Position numbers and translations under genes: made by a program. Positions 1 to 11,269 of a stretch of 64,000 nucleotides of DNA are shown here, piece by piece. The notes below the pieces were generated by a model that saw nothing but the letters and a program-made list of their open reading frames with translations, did not search any database and was not told the DNA's origin. Source of the stretch: Aporrectodea caliginosa (Eukaryota; Annelida; Clitellata; Crassiclitellata; Lumbricidae); contig JACEVL010000080.1 of assembly GCA_020284085.1 (NCBI GenBank), forward strand, positions 876,001 to 940,000, given 5' to 3'. The stretch's first letter is position 1. The number at the start of each line of letters is the position of its first letter.

Positions 1-100
1 TTCGGGAAACGGTTTTTTCATCATTCCAGCTTCCATTTTAAAATGACAATATCAAATAACTTTGTAGACGAAATGTCGGTAGACGAAATGTCTGTATATG
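1..100. mobile_element. Right end of an array-TIR element (word family GTAGACGAAATGTC)
   Basis: The first 100 bases match the right part of the complete element at 5980-7038: the same interior (TTTTTTCATCAATCCAGC-like), the same ATATCAAATAACTTTG segment and the same terminal words, GTAGACGAAATGTC given twice (59-92). The rest lies outside the window. Here the piece TTTTAAAATGACAAT is uninterrupted, whereas the other copy has a 617-bp insertion at the same TTAA, so this copy shows the empty site. Confidence 0.7.
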
Positions 101-104
101 GATG

Positions 105-310
105 TAGCTGTAGCCAAAGAGTCTGTACCATCTGCAGCATGTTTGACTTATTGATACCAGTAAAAAGCGAGTTGCAGTAATCTAGACGAATAGAAAACAA
201 TGCATTTGTCAGAGATAGGCCTACCCTGCTTACGTGGCCAGTCAGAGACATGGTAGAATTGAAAGCAACGCCTAAGTTTCGAGCAGTACCTGCCAGCTCA
301 ACGATGGAGG
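105..310 (-). pseudogene. CR1/L2-type LINE reverse transcriptase, C-terminal fragment
   Basis: The minus strand encodes a fragment with the post-catalytic signature of CR1/L2-clade reverse transcriptases: an ARNLGVAFNSTMS stretch followed by RLDYCNSLFTGI. In these families the first lies just after the palm and the second in the thumb. No catalytic YADD box is present and the segment between the two signatures is shortened. The frame runs on into purine-rich low-complexity DNA, which is not coding. This is a dead, 5'-truncated copy. Confidence 0.7.
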
Positions 311-560
311 GACGGAAGAGGGAGTGGGAGGTGGAGGGAATGGGGAGCAGAGGAGGAGGAAAGTGGAAGGTAGGGAGGGGACGGTGAGTGAGTGAAGGGG
401 AGTATGAGGGAGAGGAGGGGATGGGTGGGAAAGGGTAGGGAGTGGGAGGGAATAGGAATCGAAAAGGAGGGATAAGGCAGGGGAAAGGCGCAGGGGAGGG
501 AAGTCGAAGTGGAGGGAATGTATGGAAAAGGGAGGGGAGGGTAGTATTGGAAAGGACAGG
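306..560. repeat. G-rich purine low-complexity tract
   Basis: About 250 bases made almost only of GGGAGG, GGGGA and GTGGGAGG words on the + strand. The minus-strand frame through it is proline/serine-rich by composition only. It could form G-quadruplexes; I see no gene. Confidence 0.85.
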
Positions 561-699
561 GAACACTTATTTTAAGTGTCCCGCCCGTGCTTGCTAAACT
601 TTACCGTCTTAGGACGGGAAACATCTGGCTATCAAATGTTGAACTGGTTCCCTTCTTATACGGAAGGTGAATAGTTTCCCCAAAGCCCAAAAGTAGTCT

Positions 700-1478
700 A
701 TTTAGCGGACAATTGGGAGCTGGGCAATTGGGAGCGGCCATTTCGCAGCAGATATTTCGGAGCGGAAATTCGGTGCAGGGCAATTCGGAGGAAACTCGGA
801 GTGGACAGTTCCAGTTCCGAGCTGGGCATTTGGGAGCGGAAATTTCGGAGCGGATAATTCGGAGCAAATTGAAGATTGTGTGAACGTACGGGACTGTTAC
901 GGCGAACAGACATTAATTTAATATTTTTATAATGGCACCAAACAAATCGTCCTCTGATCTTCCAGACTTTGTTAAATAGCATCTTACCGCGTGAATGGAA
1001 GGTCCTGTGAACTTAAAATTTAAATAGAATCGAAGTGTCGGCAATTTATCGTTTGGCGCTCTAAATTATTCACCCATCATAATTCTTCCTTAAATAGAAG
1101 CTGGATCGATTAAATTTGGTGTGCATTATGAAGTATATAATCACGAATAAATCTACCTAATAATTAATGTTTTGCGTGCCAGATTGGATTGCAGCTGGAT
1201 TGAAGAAAATAATTCTTGCTTAAATAGAAGTTGGATGGATGAAAATAATTCGTGATCTTATAGAAGTTGGATTGATGAAAATAGATTTTCTTAAATAGAA
1301 GTTAGATTGATGTAAATAAGTGTTGCTTAAATAGCAATTCACTTGATGAAAATAAATCTTTCTTAAATAGAAGTCGGATTGATGCGAATAATTCTTGGCC
1401 GCTTCGAATAATTCGGCTCCCATGCAATTGCCCGGCTCCGAATTTTCCGCTCCGAATTGTCCGGCTACGACTTGCCCT
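700..1478. mobile_element. Array-TIR element B (word ATTCGGAGCGGA)
   Basis: The left arm (about 703-866) is a degenerate direct array of 12-13 bp words around ATTCGGAGCGGA or CAATTGGGAGC. The right arm (about 1395-1475) carries the same words reverse-complemented (TCCGAATTGTCCGGC type), so the element is foldback-like. The interior (1090-1395) is a tandem array of about 36-39 bp around TTAAATAGAAGTTGGATTGA then TGAAAATAATTCTTGC. The same interior is found in the elements at 5980-7038 and 35590-36060, which have different terminal words. Exact ends and target duplication are unresolved. No coding capacity. Confidence 0.6.
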
Positions 1479-2789
1479 AGAATCGCTGTATGCACAGGTA
1501 TTGGAATTTAGGCTATATATATATATACTTACCTGCATCTAATTTAGCATTAATTAAACTATAGAACAACACACAACCACTGATGTCAATATCAAATAAA
1601 TTGTACAGCAAACTCGTAGTCCTGCACTATTTTAAGTTTTTTAACTCTAAATTTGCGGCATAAGGAACTAGAATTGTTTAATACAATTCCATAAAAATAC
1701 AATAGGTCTGTTTATGGTTCTTTATTATACACGGTGTTTTAACTCTTTCATAGGGCTCATAAATAAGCGAAAGCGAAATAAAACTTAGACCTATATGCAA
1801 TAAATGTATACAAGAGTTGATTTTATTAGGACCAACGCGGATGACAAATATTTCGACCTTTCACTATGTCGTGGGCAATTAACCGTCAATCTCCGTCCTC
1901 AGCTGAGCATGGATGCCATGTTACCAACAGTCGTTACTAGTTTACTAAGACAAATAAAGATCGAAGAAACTTCATTTGCTAAGACATTTCAACAGTAGCA
2001 GCATCGTTACCATCAACACCGATCATGTGTGAAATTATAGTTGCAGTTACTAAGTGATTGCAGTTACGACGTAACGGTTAACAGCGTGAGGGTACGACTA
2101 AAAACAGTAAATAGATTTAGGGTGCCTAATTAGAAACAAGCATAATAGGACTACCTAAATTGAACTAAAAATGTTCCTAAACCCAAATTAAAAGAAGGAT
2201 CCTTCAATATGTGAACCCTGCAGCAGAAATCCTCAGGTGAACTGTACTAAAGCTCTTTGAATACAAAATTAATCTGCGTGATTTCGTTATAACGTATCGT
2301 CATAGATTGTGTAGCTTCACACTTCCGTTTCTCTATTTTGTTCACGAATTGTTGTTGGTCAACTTCAATAGGTCAAATATTTCAGGCAATTTCTGGTTCA
2401 TACGTTGATTTCTTTGGAGACTCGAAGGTCGTAAAAATGCTTTGACAAACCTGACGCAGGATTGTTTCTCTCGATTGGGCCAAACGGTTCACTCATGTTT
2501 TTAGACGAAGTGCATACAAATGTTTCCTGGCATGCCTAAAATAATCGCGACAGAATATTCTCTGGTATATCTGGAATTTGTTTGGCTTTTCTCAACTATG
2601 GATTCCAACACAATTTTGCATACTACGCTTTGGAAAATGTTTTTGAATTTGTTTGGAAAATGCGTTCCGGATAGGAAATGCCATAAAATCAAATACAAAT
2701 AGTGTCATGTGGAACACTACTTGCATTTAGCACACGCAAGCCTATAACCTGGAGCAACTGACTTAGTTTCAAAACTATTACCCTTACTC
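1479..2789. other. Unannotated AT-rich DNA
   Basis: No convincing frame, exon, RNA or repeat border was seen. Short open frames (for example 1804-1998 and 2501-2702) resemble nothing I know and overlap each other on opposite strands, so I treat them as chance. Confidence 0.5.
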
Positions 2790-3140
2790 CATTGCAACAA
2801 AATGAGTATGCCTGACCAAGGAGCGGAGAGGTCGATGAGAAACTGAAGAGAGAGGGGAGCGAATGTGATTCCTGAGATATTTAGGAGCAATGCCCAATTT
2901 GGACTTATGATAGGACAAGAACGTTAAATTGAATTCGCGCTGTGATCATAAACGAGGAGATATGGGTGAATTTAGGAAGGCGAGCAATCAATCTGGCAGC
3001 AGCATTTAGAACTGACTGGATACTATAATAGGAGACAGGCGGACCTTGGAAAGGCCTATAGGAACAGAATTGCAAAAGTCAATTCTGGAACAGACCAATG
3101 CATGGACTATTAAAGTCAAGGTGGATGAGGAGTGAGGACA
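2790..3140 (-). pseudogene. Decayed L2/CR1-type LINE reverse transcriptase C-terminus
   Basis: Read on the minus strand, this stretch gives in pieces YRPFQGPPVSYYSIQSV, then LNAAARLIARLPKFTHISSF. The second matches the LQSVLNAAARLI.R.PK..HIS thumb signature of L2/CR1 reverse transcriptases. Several stops and frameshifts break it and no catalytic core remains. Confidence 0.65.
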
Positions 3141-3204
3141 CTGATCAAATAAGTGTACTGGCACTGTAGGCTTAGCCCAGTAGTTAAAACGAAGATAATT
3201 GTAA

Positions 3205-3420
3205 TCGAGGATTTATATAGCGCCACTCAAAAACAGAGGCGCTCCCGATTTGACGAGGCTCCATCAAATGTGAAGGAAACCACTCTAATTCCTGTCGTAC
3301 ACATTTTAATCAAACACTCTATAATAATGTTTGCTTTTTCCTTTACGTCCAGGTCATCGGTTTAAAAATACCGAACTGGTAATTTTCAGTGTCCATCACA
3401 GATAATTTCATGAGCTTCCT
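3205..3420 (-). repeat. L2-like LINE/SINE 3' end
   Basis: The + strand holds ATTTATATAGCGCCACTC, then CAGAGGCGCTCCC: the reverse complement of an L2-type 3' terminal hairpin (GGAGCGCCTCTG ... GGCGCTATATAAAT). The same hairpin ends the coding-competent LINE copies at 21.7 kb, 51.5 kb and 53.9 kb. No coding sequence is recognisable beside it. Confidence 0.55.
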
Positions 3421-3847
3421 GTTGCTGGCATTTTGAAGTGACCATTTTCAATGTCACATCTCTAAATCCAGGTTGTCTATATATACTGCAGTCTCAGAGT
3501 GTTCGGTGAGGAAGATATGTGATGATCTAACATATATACTAAGTAAGCCTTTGCTGAATAAAAATGCAAAGTGAAGGCACGTGCACAGACCGATGGTGGG
3601 TACTTGACTTTGTTCTTCCAGAAGTTTGCTTTTATTAATGCTTCCTCAACAAAATGATCCGAACAGATGTAGCAGAAGTTGGTTTGAAATTCTTTTGCCT
3701 ATTTGATATTGTCAATTTGGAAATCTAATAAAAACACACGAAATGGTAAATTTTGCTCTTGCGATACGTGCATGAAAAACCTTGATTTAGAAGGCCCTAA
3801 TGGTGATCAATGGTAATTGTGAATCTGGCCTAACCAATTGTTTATTA

Positions 3848-4607
3848 CAGTGCTGTCCAACCTGCGGCCCGCGGGCCGCATGCGGCCCGCGGACTGATTT
3901 AAGTGGCCCGCCAGAGTTGGCTAAAGTTTTGCAATTTGTGTAAAATGAAGTAAAAGACAAAGTCACTGGCCTACTTGCATAGCTATTCATTCGTAACTTA
4001 ATTGGCTAATCATTGACAATGTGAACACAAAATCAAGTTCCTATAGAAGCATTAAACTTTGTTAAAGTTTTAAAATAAAATAAAATATCAATTGATTTCT
4101 TTCTAGAAGTCACATTATTGTGTCCTGCTGAATTTCCACACATATGAACATGTAGGCCTAAACAAAGTGTTGACAGTTTTGAGTGGAAAGCCTGGTTGGA
4201 AGCACTAAGTCTTGTAAACGTCTGTGAAGTTGGATTTTCTGCTATGACAAACATGAGGTAAAAAACCTAAGTTCTTTGACTGAGAACATTTAGAGAATCT
4301 AATGAGGGTAGCAGTTACTGAATACCAACCGCATACAAAACAAATTGCAAGCACAATAATTCCAAGCCAAATATCTCACTAAAACGGTGCTTGAACATTT
4401 GTTATTGATATACTGTTTTGGCGCTGAACTATTGTAAAGCATGCCATAAAAAGGCATACATACAACATTCATTATTATTATTTCATAATAAATTTTAATA
4501 CATTTAATAATTTTCAATAAATTTTAATCGTAAGTTTAAGGCGCGGCCCGCGGCAGCGACAACACTTCTTCGGTGGCCCGCGGTGTCAAAAAGGTTGGAC
4601 AGCACTG
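3848..4607. mobile_element. hAT-type MITE with intact 8-bp TSD
   Basis: Terminal inverted repeats CAGTGCTGTCCAACCT and AGGTTGGACAGCACTG are perfect. Both sides carry the 8-bp direct repeat GTTTATTA (3840-3847 and 4608-4615), the hallmark of hAT insertion. Subterminal DNA is rich in GCGGCCCGCGG words. The 760-bp body has no transposase I recognise, only a short minus-strand frame at 4033-4254, so it depends on an outside enzyme. Confidence 0.92.
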
Positions 4608-4734
4608 GTTTATTACCTTCATGGTGATGACAGTTCCCAGTAAAATCACACGATTTCCATTGTCACAGTGTGCATTAAATGCCAACACTTTATAGTAATC
4701 ATAGACTCCAAACTTCTAAATTGCCACTTGAAAG

Positions 4735-4975
4735 CCAAGCGCAGGGCACCAGCTTACTCACTAGCACTGCGTCAAGTCAGAGAGGTCTTCAAAAGGGTAG
4801 ACAGAAGGAGGTCCGAGTACGGTTTTCATAGATTCTAGATCGGGAGCAGAGGCAGAAGAGTTTCTAAGGTAGGTATTGTTTAGGTCGAGAAGAACTGGAA
4901 AGCGGGGATCAGATGAATCAGAGTAGGACTTCTTGAAACAGGTAGACTTTAGTTTTGAGTGGAAAGCCTGGTCGG
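4735..4975 (-). pseudogene. LINE 3'-terminal coding remnant
   Basis: The minus strand has an open stretch of about 70 codons beginning AFHSKLKSTCFKKSYSD, like the F.S.LKT.LF extreme C-terminus of CR1/L2-type polyproteins, followed by a Ser/Pro-rich tail to a stop. A 22-bp word from this segment (ACCAGGCTTTCCACTCAAAA core) also occurs inside the hAT MITE at about 4176-4200. No catalytic part is present. Confidence 0.45.
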
Positions 4976-5970
4976 CCGTATGTATAACAACTTCACAATC
5001 CTTGGTTGGGTAAGATTAAAATATCGGAGGCTGAAGGATATAATAAAAATGATAATAAATTAATAATATATAATTTATAGTGGGTAACTTTACTGGCGTC
5101 GGGTCATGGTAGGCGTTGTGAGGGTCGGTAAAGTTAAGGGTTTGAGTTAGAGTCGTCATTAGAAAACTTAATTGATACTGTTCGGCGTCCGCACAGCATA
5201 CCCAAAGATACTGTTTAATCTTTCAGCCCCCGACACTATACGTTTGCATCTTGGGTGTCTTTATATTACATGTGAATATCACATTACGTTAGGGTGTCCA
5301 AATTTGAATGAAGTATTAAGAAATCGCCTAAATGTAAGTGAACACGTTTTCTATACCGATCAATTGGTCTTGATCCAAGGATTCTATATTAAAGGATTGG
5401 TTACTCGCGAAAATATCGTGTACTTCCGGTTTAAGGCGGGTCTTTGGAAGTAAAAATGCATGGAGGAACCGATATGTTGTTCAGCGATTATTTGCACGAA
5501 TTTGAGGGGAACAACTCAGGATTAGTTTTTCTTTCAGTTTCTAAATAATAATAAATGTGAAGATATTTTAATGACTTTCAGGTAAATAATCTAAACTACG
5601 GAGATAGGCGTTTAGCATGGTAAACACGAGCTTCTACACCTTTGTCGCTAGGTGGCCAGGCTCCATAGGCCGCCATTTTCTCTTCAACGCGCTTACATAA
5701 GGAGATTCCAGTCCTGTGTATAATAGGTCCTTGGTCTTGATCCTGCTAATTTTTCAATGAACTGGTAGGCCTAGGGTGAGATCTAGCGTATTATAGGCTA
5801 TGTTTAGAAATATTAGTCTTTACTAACCTGTGAAACATGCGTAATTCTCCAGTAACACACCTTGCTGTGCATCCATAAGCAGCTCATGATTTAGTCATTT
5901 TTACAAAATATTTACTTCAACTATTCGGCTCGGTTTAATAGATAAACAACACTAAACTTTCCCACCGATA
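4976..5970. other. Unannotated intergenic DNA
   Basis: A 93-codon + strand frame at 5172-5453 is the only notable frame. I do not recognise it, it lacks splice context and homologues I can name, and the base composition around it does not change. Nothing else is seen. Confidence 0.4.
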
Positions 5971-5979
5971 GCACACGAT

Positions 5980-7038
5980 GGTTCCGCGACAACTCGTCTA
6001 CAGACTTTTCGTCTATGACACGTCGTCTACAGACACTTCATCTAAAGACATTTCGTCTACAAGTGTATCCGTATCCATTACGGCTAATCAACAGAGGCCG
6101 CTTTCTTATAGTTTCGCTAAAACGTGTTAAATAGTCTCAGGCATCCAGCGTCTAATTACTGAAAAGATTATTTCATCAATCCAACTTCTATTGTATGGAA
6201 ACTTAGTTTCATCCATGCATCTAGCTTGGTATCCAGCTTCTATTTACTGGAAAAATTATTTCGATCAATCCAGCTTCTATTTCAACACAGGAATGTTTTC
6301 ATCAATCCCACTTCCATTTAGGGAAACAGTTTTTTCATCAATCCAGCTTCCATTTTAACTCTTTGAAGGTGAGGTGAAGCATTGTAACGTTTGAGTGAGG
6401 TGGGGTCTGACATACCCCAATACATATAATTGCTTGCAAGTTGCAATAGCAATTACATAACATAAATTGTGAGCTAAACTATAGTTAGGTAACCAATTAT
6501 CGGCTAAACTGGTGATTTTCAGGAACAAATAACAGTTTTCAATCATAATTGATATGGCCAGCGTGGTGGCGCTCAAAATCAAAGCGGCCTTTTGCAATGG
6601 CATCTTCGTGGCCCTCGAAACATGTAGGCCTAACATTTTGGGAACACGTGACATAATACCCGTAATAATAGATCAATTTTGCATCGATGCAACACTATAT
6701 GCAGTAATATCTTATAATCGCACAATTTTTTCGGCACTGTGCCGATACTTTTTTATTAATTAAAATCAATATGTATACGAAAGATTATAATTTCACTTTA
6801 ATATGCAAGAAATAAAAAAATGGCGTCCAAAAGAACCTGAAAGTGTCCTAAAGTGTCCGTATTTCACATTCACTAAGGTAGACAAAAATAATCCAAGCTG
6901 GTTCTACGTTTTCCGTAGAAAAAGCAGCGTAGAATAGCCTTGGGGTGTGTCATACCCCACCTCACCTCCAAAGGGTTAAAGGGACAATATGAAATAACTT
7001 TGTAGACGAAATGTCGGTAGACGAATTGTCGTGACACC
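5980..7038. mobile_element. Array-TIR Mutator-like element with 9-bp TSD
   Basis: The element is bounded by the 9-bp direct repeat GCACACGAT (5971-5979 and 7039-7047). Its ends are inverted: 21 of the first 26 bases match, with shared core CGACAA.TCGTCTAC.GAC. Each end is a degenerate array of the 14-15 bp word GTAGACGAAATGTC(GGT). The interior repeats TTTCATCAATCCAGCTTC-like units. A 9-bp duplication with inverted ends is typical of Mutator-like (MULE) transposition; no transposase is present, so it is non-autonomous. The interior is split by a piggyBac-like MITE at 6359-6975. Confidence 0.8.
6359..6975. mobile_element. piggyBac-like MITE nested at TTAA
   Basis: Flanked by TTAA on both sides (6355-6358 and 6976-6979). 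The left end is CTCTTTGAAGGTGAGGTG; the right end, reversed, is CCCTTTGGAGGTGAGGTG (16 of 18 identical). TTAA duplication with CCCTTTG-type ends is the piggyBac signature. A subterminal motif (GTGAGGTGGGGT, then GACATACCCC) is also mirrored on both sides. The 617-bp body codes for nothing recognisable; frames at 6355-6654 and 6554-6763 are shadows of each other. The paralogous element end at 1-100 lacks this insert. Confidence 0.88.
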
Positions 7039-7047
7039 GCACACGAT

Positions 7048-8605
7048 AGCCATGTCAGACGAATCTTTCTGCACCATATGACGTCTTTTAGCACAGAGAG
7101 GTGTTGCCTCATTCTAAATTTAGATTTAGCCTGCGGACTGGCTTGCGTGCACCTTCCAGTGTTATTATATCTATGGTATGATCGGTAGAAGATACCGTGT
7201 AAAGTGAAAGCACAATGAGCATAGTTTTTTTAGTTAATCGTAAAGAAATAAAATTCATCGAAATATTTAACCTGTGTGGATCAAGGTATAAGTTTCAAAG
7301 TTATAGATGCCTCTATATCATTTATTTTGTTATAGGCGTGTGTTCTACACTAGAAAGAAAACGAACTAAAATATTAATTTTTGGACTTCAGGTGAAATCT
7401 GTGCATCGATTAACTCAAACGGTAGGCCTATAAACATGACTTTAACTAGGTCATCAGACTGTCTTGCATTATAACAAGTTCTAAGCCAGTAACAGTAGAT
7501 TGCATAGATTCATGCATAGTGTAGCCTCCCTTCACTTGTCCGTATTAATACCATTGTTGTTAGAATAATCATGTGCAAATTGTCTGGTAGAATGTGTGGC
7601 TTCGATCAACTTATAAAATTGAGTCGTCGGCAGGACATCTAAAAACTGCTTCAACTGCACCTGTAAATGTCGTGTCTAATAATTGAGCCATAAACTATCT
7701 GACGTTAGCAAGTGTATTCACTGTGGTTTATATACTGCAATACTGTTTTCTCATACTTACTTTTACTGCGAACGGCCTCATTAACGTATGTCTATATTTT
7801 TATAAGCAGCATTGACTGTGTTTTCACCATACATAGTTATGATCGACGTATTTGCCATTGTTCTGTCACTGTAAAGCTCTGATTTTTCGAGACATTACTT
7901 TTATGACCCATAGTTACAGTGACTGTAGGCCTGGTGTTGAAGGATCTCGCCCGATCAATTCATTGAAAAGATCCAGGTCGAGCCTATAGGCTACGGTCGC
8001 TGTGCAAAACGTGCATATTAAATTTTAGCCTACCATTTACTCGGGTTTATATTCAGCCTGCAGCAGGCCTCTTTTAATGTATATAAACATATAAAGAGTG
8101 TGCAGCGGGCGTAGGCTGCAAAAGTGAGAGGCGTACAAAGGATGGCCGTGTGCAAACATTGCGAAGAGCCGAATACCCCAACCACATAATAGTAGCATTA
8201 TGTGCCCCAACTATTATGCTAAAACCCAGTGTAAATTTCCGTGAAAGACTGTAGCGTAGGCCTACACGATCGCAACATATAACTTAACATAATTCAGCAG
8301 TTCTTCTTGAAAATCGTAAGTAAATGCATTTCAGTTAACAACTGCAGGTCTATTTGAATTTCATACATTCGTTTTCGCATTAATGTTTGCTGGCATTGTT
8401 AGGCCTACTAGATAATCATTTTGTAAGGTGTTAGCATAATGTATTTTTGCTTACACGAATATGGAAGAAGTAATGGCGGTGGCAGGTCAGTTATTTCTAA
8501 CTAAATTAATCTAAAGAAAAACATACAGTAGCGTGACGCTCAGCATTATACATCCATCTCTAGGTATTATGAGGCCTCAGTGGGCCTCCTCTCCTCTGTT
8601 TTCAA
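7048..8605. other. Unannotated DNA
   Basis: No gene or bounded repeat was identified. Several copies of the palindrome TAGGCCTA occur (about 7423, 8259, 8401). The short frame at 7215-7433 has no recognisable features. Confidence 0.45.
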
Positions 8606-9480
8606 TCTTATCTTATGGACCGTGCAAAGGTTATTTTCCTTGGTGACTCTAGATCAGTGGTTCTTAACCTTTTCAAGGGAGCCGAACCCCAAGAGAAATC
8701 CATGATCACTCACCGAACCCCTCAAGTTTGAACAATAATTTTTTAACTAATGGGAACAAAAGGAAATAAAAAATTGTACCAAAATGTGATACAATATTAA
8801 TACATTCAATACATGAACTACTAACAGTTAACTATTTTTATTAAATAAAAGTTGAAAAATAAAAATAAAATAGCAAATGATTTTCACTCACACTCACTGA
8901 CCCTGAATATGTATATATTTCAGAGGACCTCTGCCGAACCCCTGGCACTGGCTCACCGAACCCCAGGGGTTCGGTCGAACACTGGTTAAGAAACACTGCT
9001 CTAGATTGAGGTTGAGCTTGGCGTCCGCCAGGGGTCAGTGCTTGGCCTAGTTCCTTACATGCTGTACACAACAGACATTCACTAAGCACTTGGAAGCTGG
9101 TCACTTTATATGGCGACGATGTCCAAGCCTTCGTTCATGGCCCTCCCTTGTTGGATATATTGATTCTCTGTCTCCTGATCTTCATCTCTGGATGTCTGCT
9201 TACGAACTCTGTCTAAACCCTTCAAAACTCAGCTAATTTGATTTGGTACAAAACAAAAACTCTGCAAACTCGATCTCCCACTACTCTCCACAAGCTACCC
9301 TGCGTTCACTTTCTGCTCTAGTGTTAACTCTCGGCAGCACCTCTCGAACCTAACACGCTCCTGCTACTATCATCTGTGACGTTTGAAGTGGTCTGTTGAG
9401 GCGACAGACAACCTCTTCCAAGACCACTTTTCTGCCTTTGCAGCCTGCCCAAGGTTGTGTACGTCAATAAGTTAAGGTTG
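8606..9480 (+). pseudogene. L2/CR1-type LINE reverse transcriptase split by a hAT MITE
   Basis: Two pieces of one dead LINE. To the right of the MITE (9007 on) the + strand reads GVRQGSVLGLVPYMLYTTD, the conserved GVPQGSVLGPLLF.LYTAD block, then GDDVQAFVHGPP (a ruined YADD box), then a WMSA..LRLNPSK-like region around 9190-9260. To the left (8610-8654) lies the short stretch ending at the insertion point. Stops and frameshifts are frequent. The fragment ends near 9480, just before exon 1 of the host gene. Confidence 0.65.
8655..8998. mobile_element. hAT (Charlie-like) MITE with 8-bp TSD, inside a LINE
   Basis: Ends CAGTGGTTCTTAACC and GGTTAAGAAACACTG are inverted. The 8-bp direct repeat CTCTAGAT flanks both (8647-8654 and 8999-9006). 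Subterminal repeats of CACCGAACCCC lie near both ends. It is 344 bp with no coding capacity. It interrupts a reverse-transcriptase fragment, so it is younger than that LINE copy. Confidence 0.93.
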
Positions 9481-9531
9481 TATTTTGGGGAAACTTGAGC
9501 TGATTGGGACGTACAGGTGCATTCTGAAATT

Positions 9532-9588
9532 ATGAGTTTTGAACTCGATACCCGGGATGAAGCATCTGAGTCGTTGGCTTCCGCTTCG
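9532..9588 (+). CDS. Host gene exon 1 (start codon; N-terminal 19 aa)
   Basis: A + strand ATG at 9532 opens a short acidic/serine-rich peptide (MSFELDTRDEASESLASAS). A good donor, TCG then GTAAGA, follows at 9589 and leaves phase 0. The CARD exon at 18631 begins in phase 0 after a strong acceptor, so the two join without loss of frame, and a 19-residue leader directly before a CARD is reasonable. The whole model (exons 1-7 plus 10) then totals 2577 nt, divisible by three. Assignment rests on phase, donor quality and position only; the 9-kb intron makes it less certain than the other exons. No promoter element was recognised upstream. Confidence 0.5.
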
Positions 9589-11200
9589 GTAAGACCGAAA
9601 CGGCTACCAGAGGGAGAAGCTTACGCATTTTTTCAACAGATCTCATATCTTCGCACCTTCTTGCAAGACGCAGCGCTCGTAGATAAGCTGGTGCTCTGCA
9701 CCTGGCTTCAAATTAGCGTTTTGCAAATTTGGCAGTTTATGTTTACGATTGCGATTACAATATAGTATGTAATATTAAATGAAGCAATATCTTCGTAATG
9801 CTTCTTCCTAAATATGCACTATATGTTTTTCTCAGTTTCTGCATCCTGCCAAAACCCAGAGACTGAACCGAAGGCCAGACAACAATCAAAATCACTTGGT
9901 ATGAATTATAGCTAATTTGTTAATGAGTTCATATTATCAATACAGTGTATTTCATCTAAAACAACGCGCTTTTGTCAAACTTCTATGATAACTTTAATCC
10001 TCAGAGGTCAGCCCGGGATAAAATTGCCGCCAGCGATTGTGAATAATTGTAATTGATTTTGTTATATTTTAACTCCAAATTTTATTTATCGGTATTCTGC
10101 ATATTATGGCTTCGTGCATTTGATCAGTCACAATCTGAAATATACACCTGCTACAATGGCGTTTTCAGAATGAGAAGCATTCAGGTTGATTGCAGTATCT
10201 AAATAATGATTTCTTATCTCAATTGAGCGCCAAACCAAAAGCTTGGCCATGGTCAATGACAGGCGATTCTATCTGTCGGTCATCATCGTTTGTCAGATTA
10301 AATCTTCTGGCAATGACTAAGTGATGCTGCTGTTAAGTTTCTAGTGTAATAATCCTCTGGTAAAATACTTATGGCAACAGATGGCAAAACTGCATGGTCA
10401 AGTAGGATAATCTGTCTCTCTTCGACCACAATTCTTAAGCTGCAATTGGTGTGCATCCAAACGCGAATAGAGCGTGCAATGGGAACTGACAGACATTCAG
10501 ATTGTCGAGAAACCAAGTTCAGATATAACTAAGGTGGGAGGACATTGAAAACGAAGGAACAGAGGGTCGTTGACAATGTCTAACAGTTGTCGACGTTTCC
10601 CAACGGTGCATGACGAATAATAATCAATCTACTGGGCACAGATAACTAAAAGAGTCGGTGACTGAACACTGACAAGTGCAAACACCATTAAAAGTAAATT
10701 TTATCTGAGATTATTTAGTCACATCCGGTTGTCTGCAAGTCTTTCATATTGTAATTACAAAAATATACACATTCCACAGTAGTGTTAAGTGGTTTTAGGC
10801 GGGGTAATTTTGCCCAATTGACCCTAATAAGTAACTGCCTTTGGGGTTTTCTGACTGTTAATAAAAATGTGCATTCTTGTTTTTTTTTATTCTACTACCT
10901 TGTTTTATGAATGTCATTTATGCATTTAATATATTACTATTTGTTATTGCTTATCAGTCTGTGGCTTGGAAGTTATGTCGTTTAACAAAAGTATGGGCGA
11001 TTATTTTTGTGTCATGGCTTCCTTTATTATGACAGGTCATCGGATAAAAAAACTCTTTATGCAACCGAAAACAACTTCTCTTTTTCAAGGTACGAAACGT
11101 ACTCTCCTTATATAAAAAAAATATAGAATTCATGTAAAACTTCATGACTTCGGCATCTGCTGTGTTTCGGAGCTATAGAAATCGTCTAATTATAGTTATT
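9589..11200 (+). other. Intron 1, first part: no recognised feature
   Basis: AT-rich intronic DNA in this model. Frames at 10298-10516 and 10954-11145 are short and unrecognised. At about 11212-11250 lies a 40-bp segment (CCCGAGGTAGGAATAATCCC onward) resembling the LINE tail at 27334-27375. Confidence 0.45.
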
Positions 11201-11269
11201 ATCCTTTTTCTCCCGAGGTAGGAATAATCCCTCAGGTTTCTAAAAGCAATTCCGAAGAATAATCACCGC

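Noticed and set aside
4033..4254. Minus-strand 73-codon frame inside the hAT MITE as a transposase piece
   Set aside because: No hATC, BED or catalytic motif is visible. Part of it matches a LINE C-terminal word at 4950, so it is more likely filler DNA.
5172..5453. 93-codon + strand frame as a small gene
   Set aside because: No domain, signal peptide or splice context, and no compositional difference from its surroundings.
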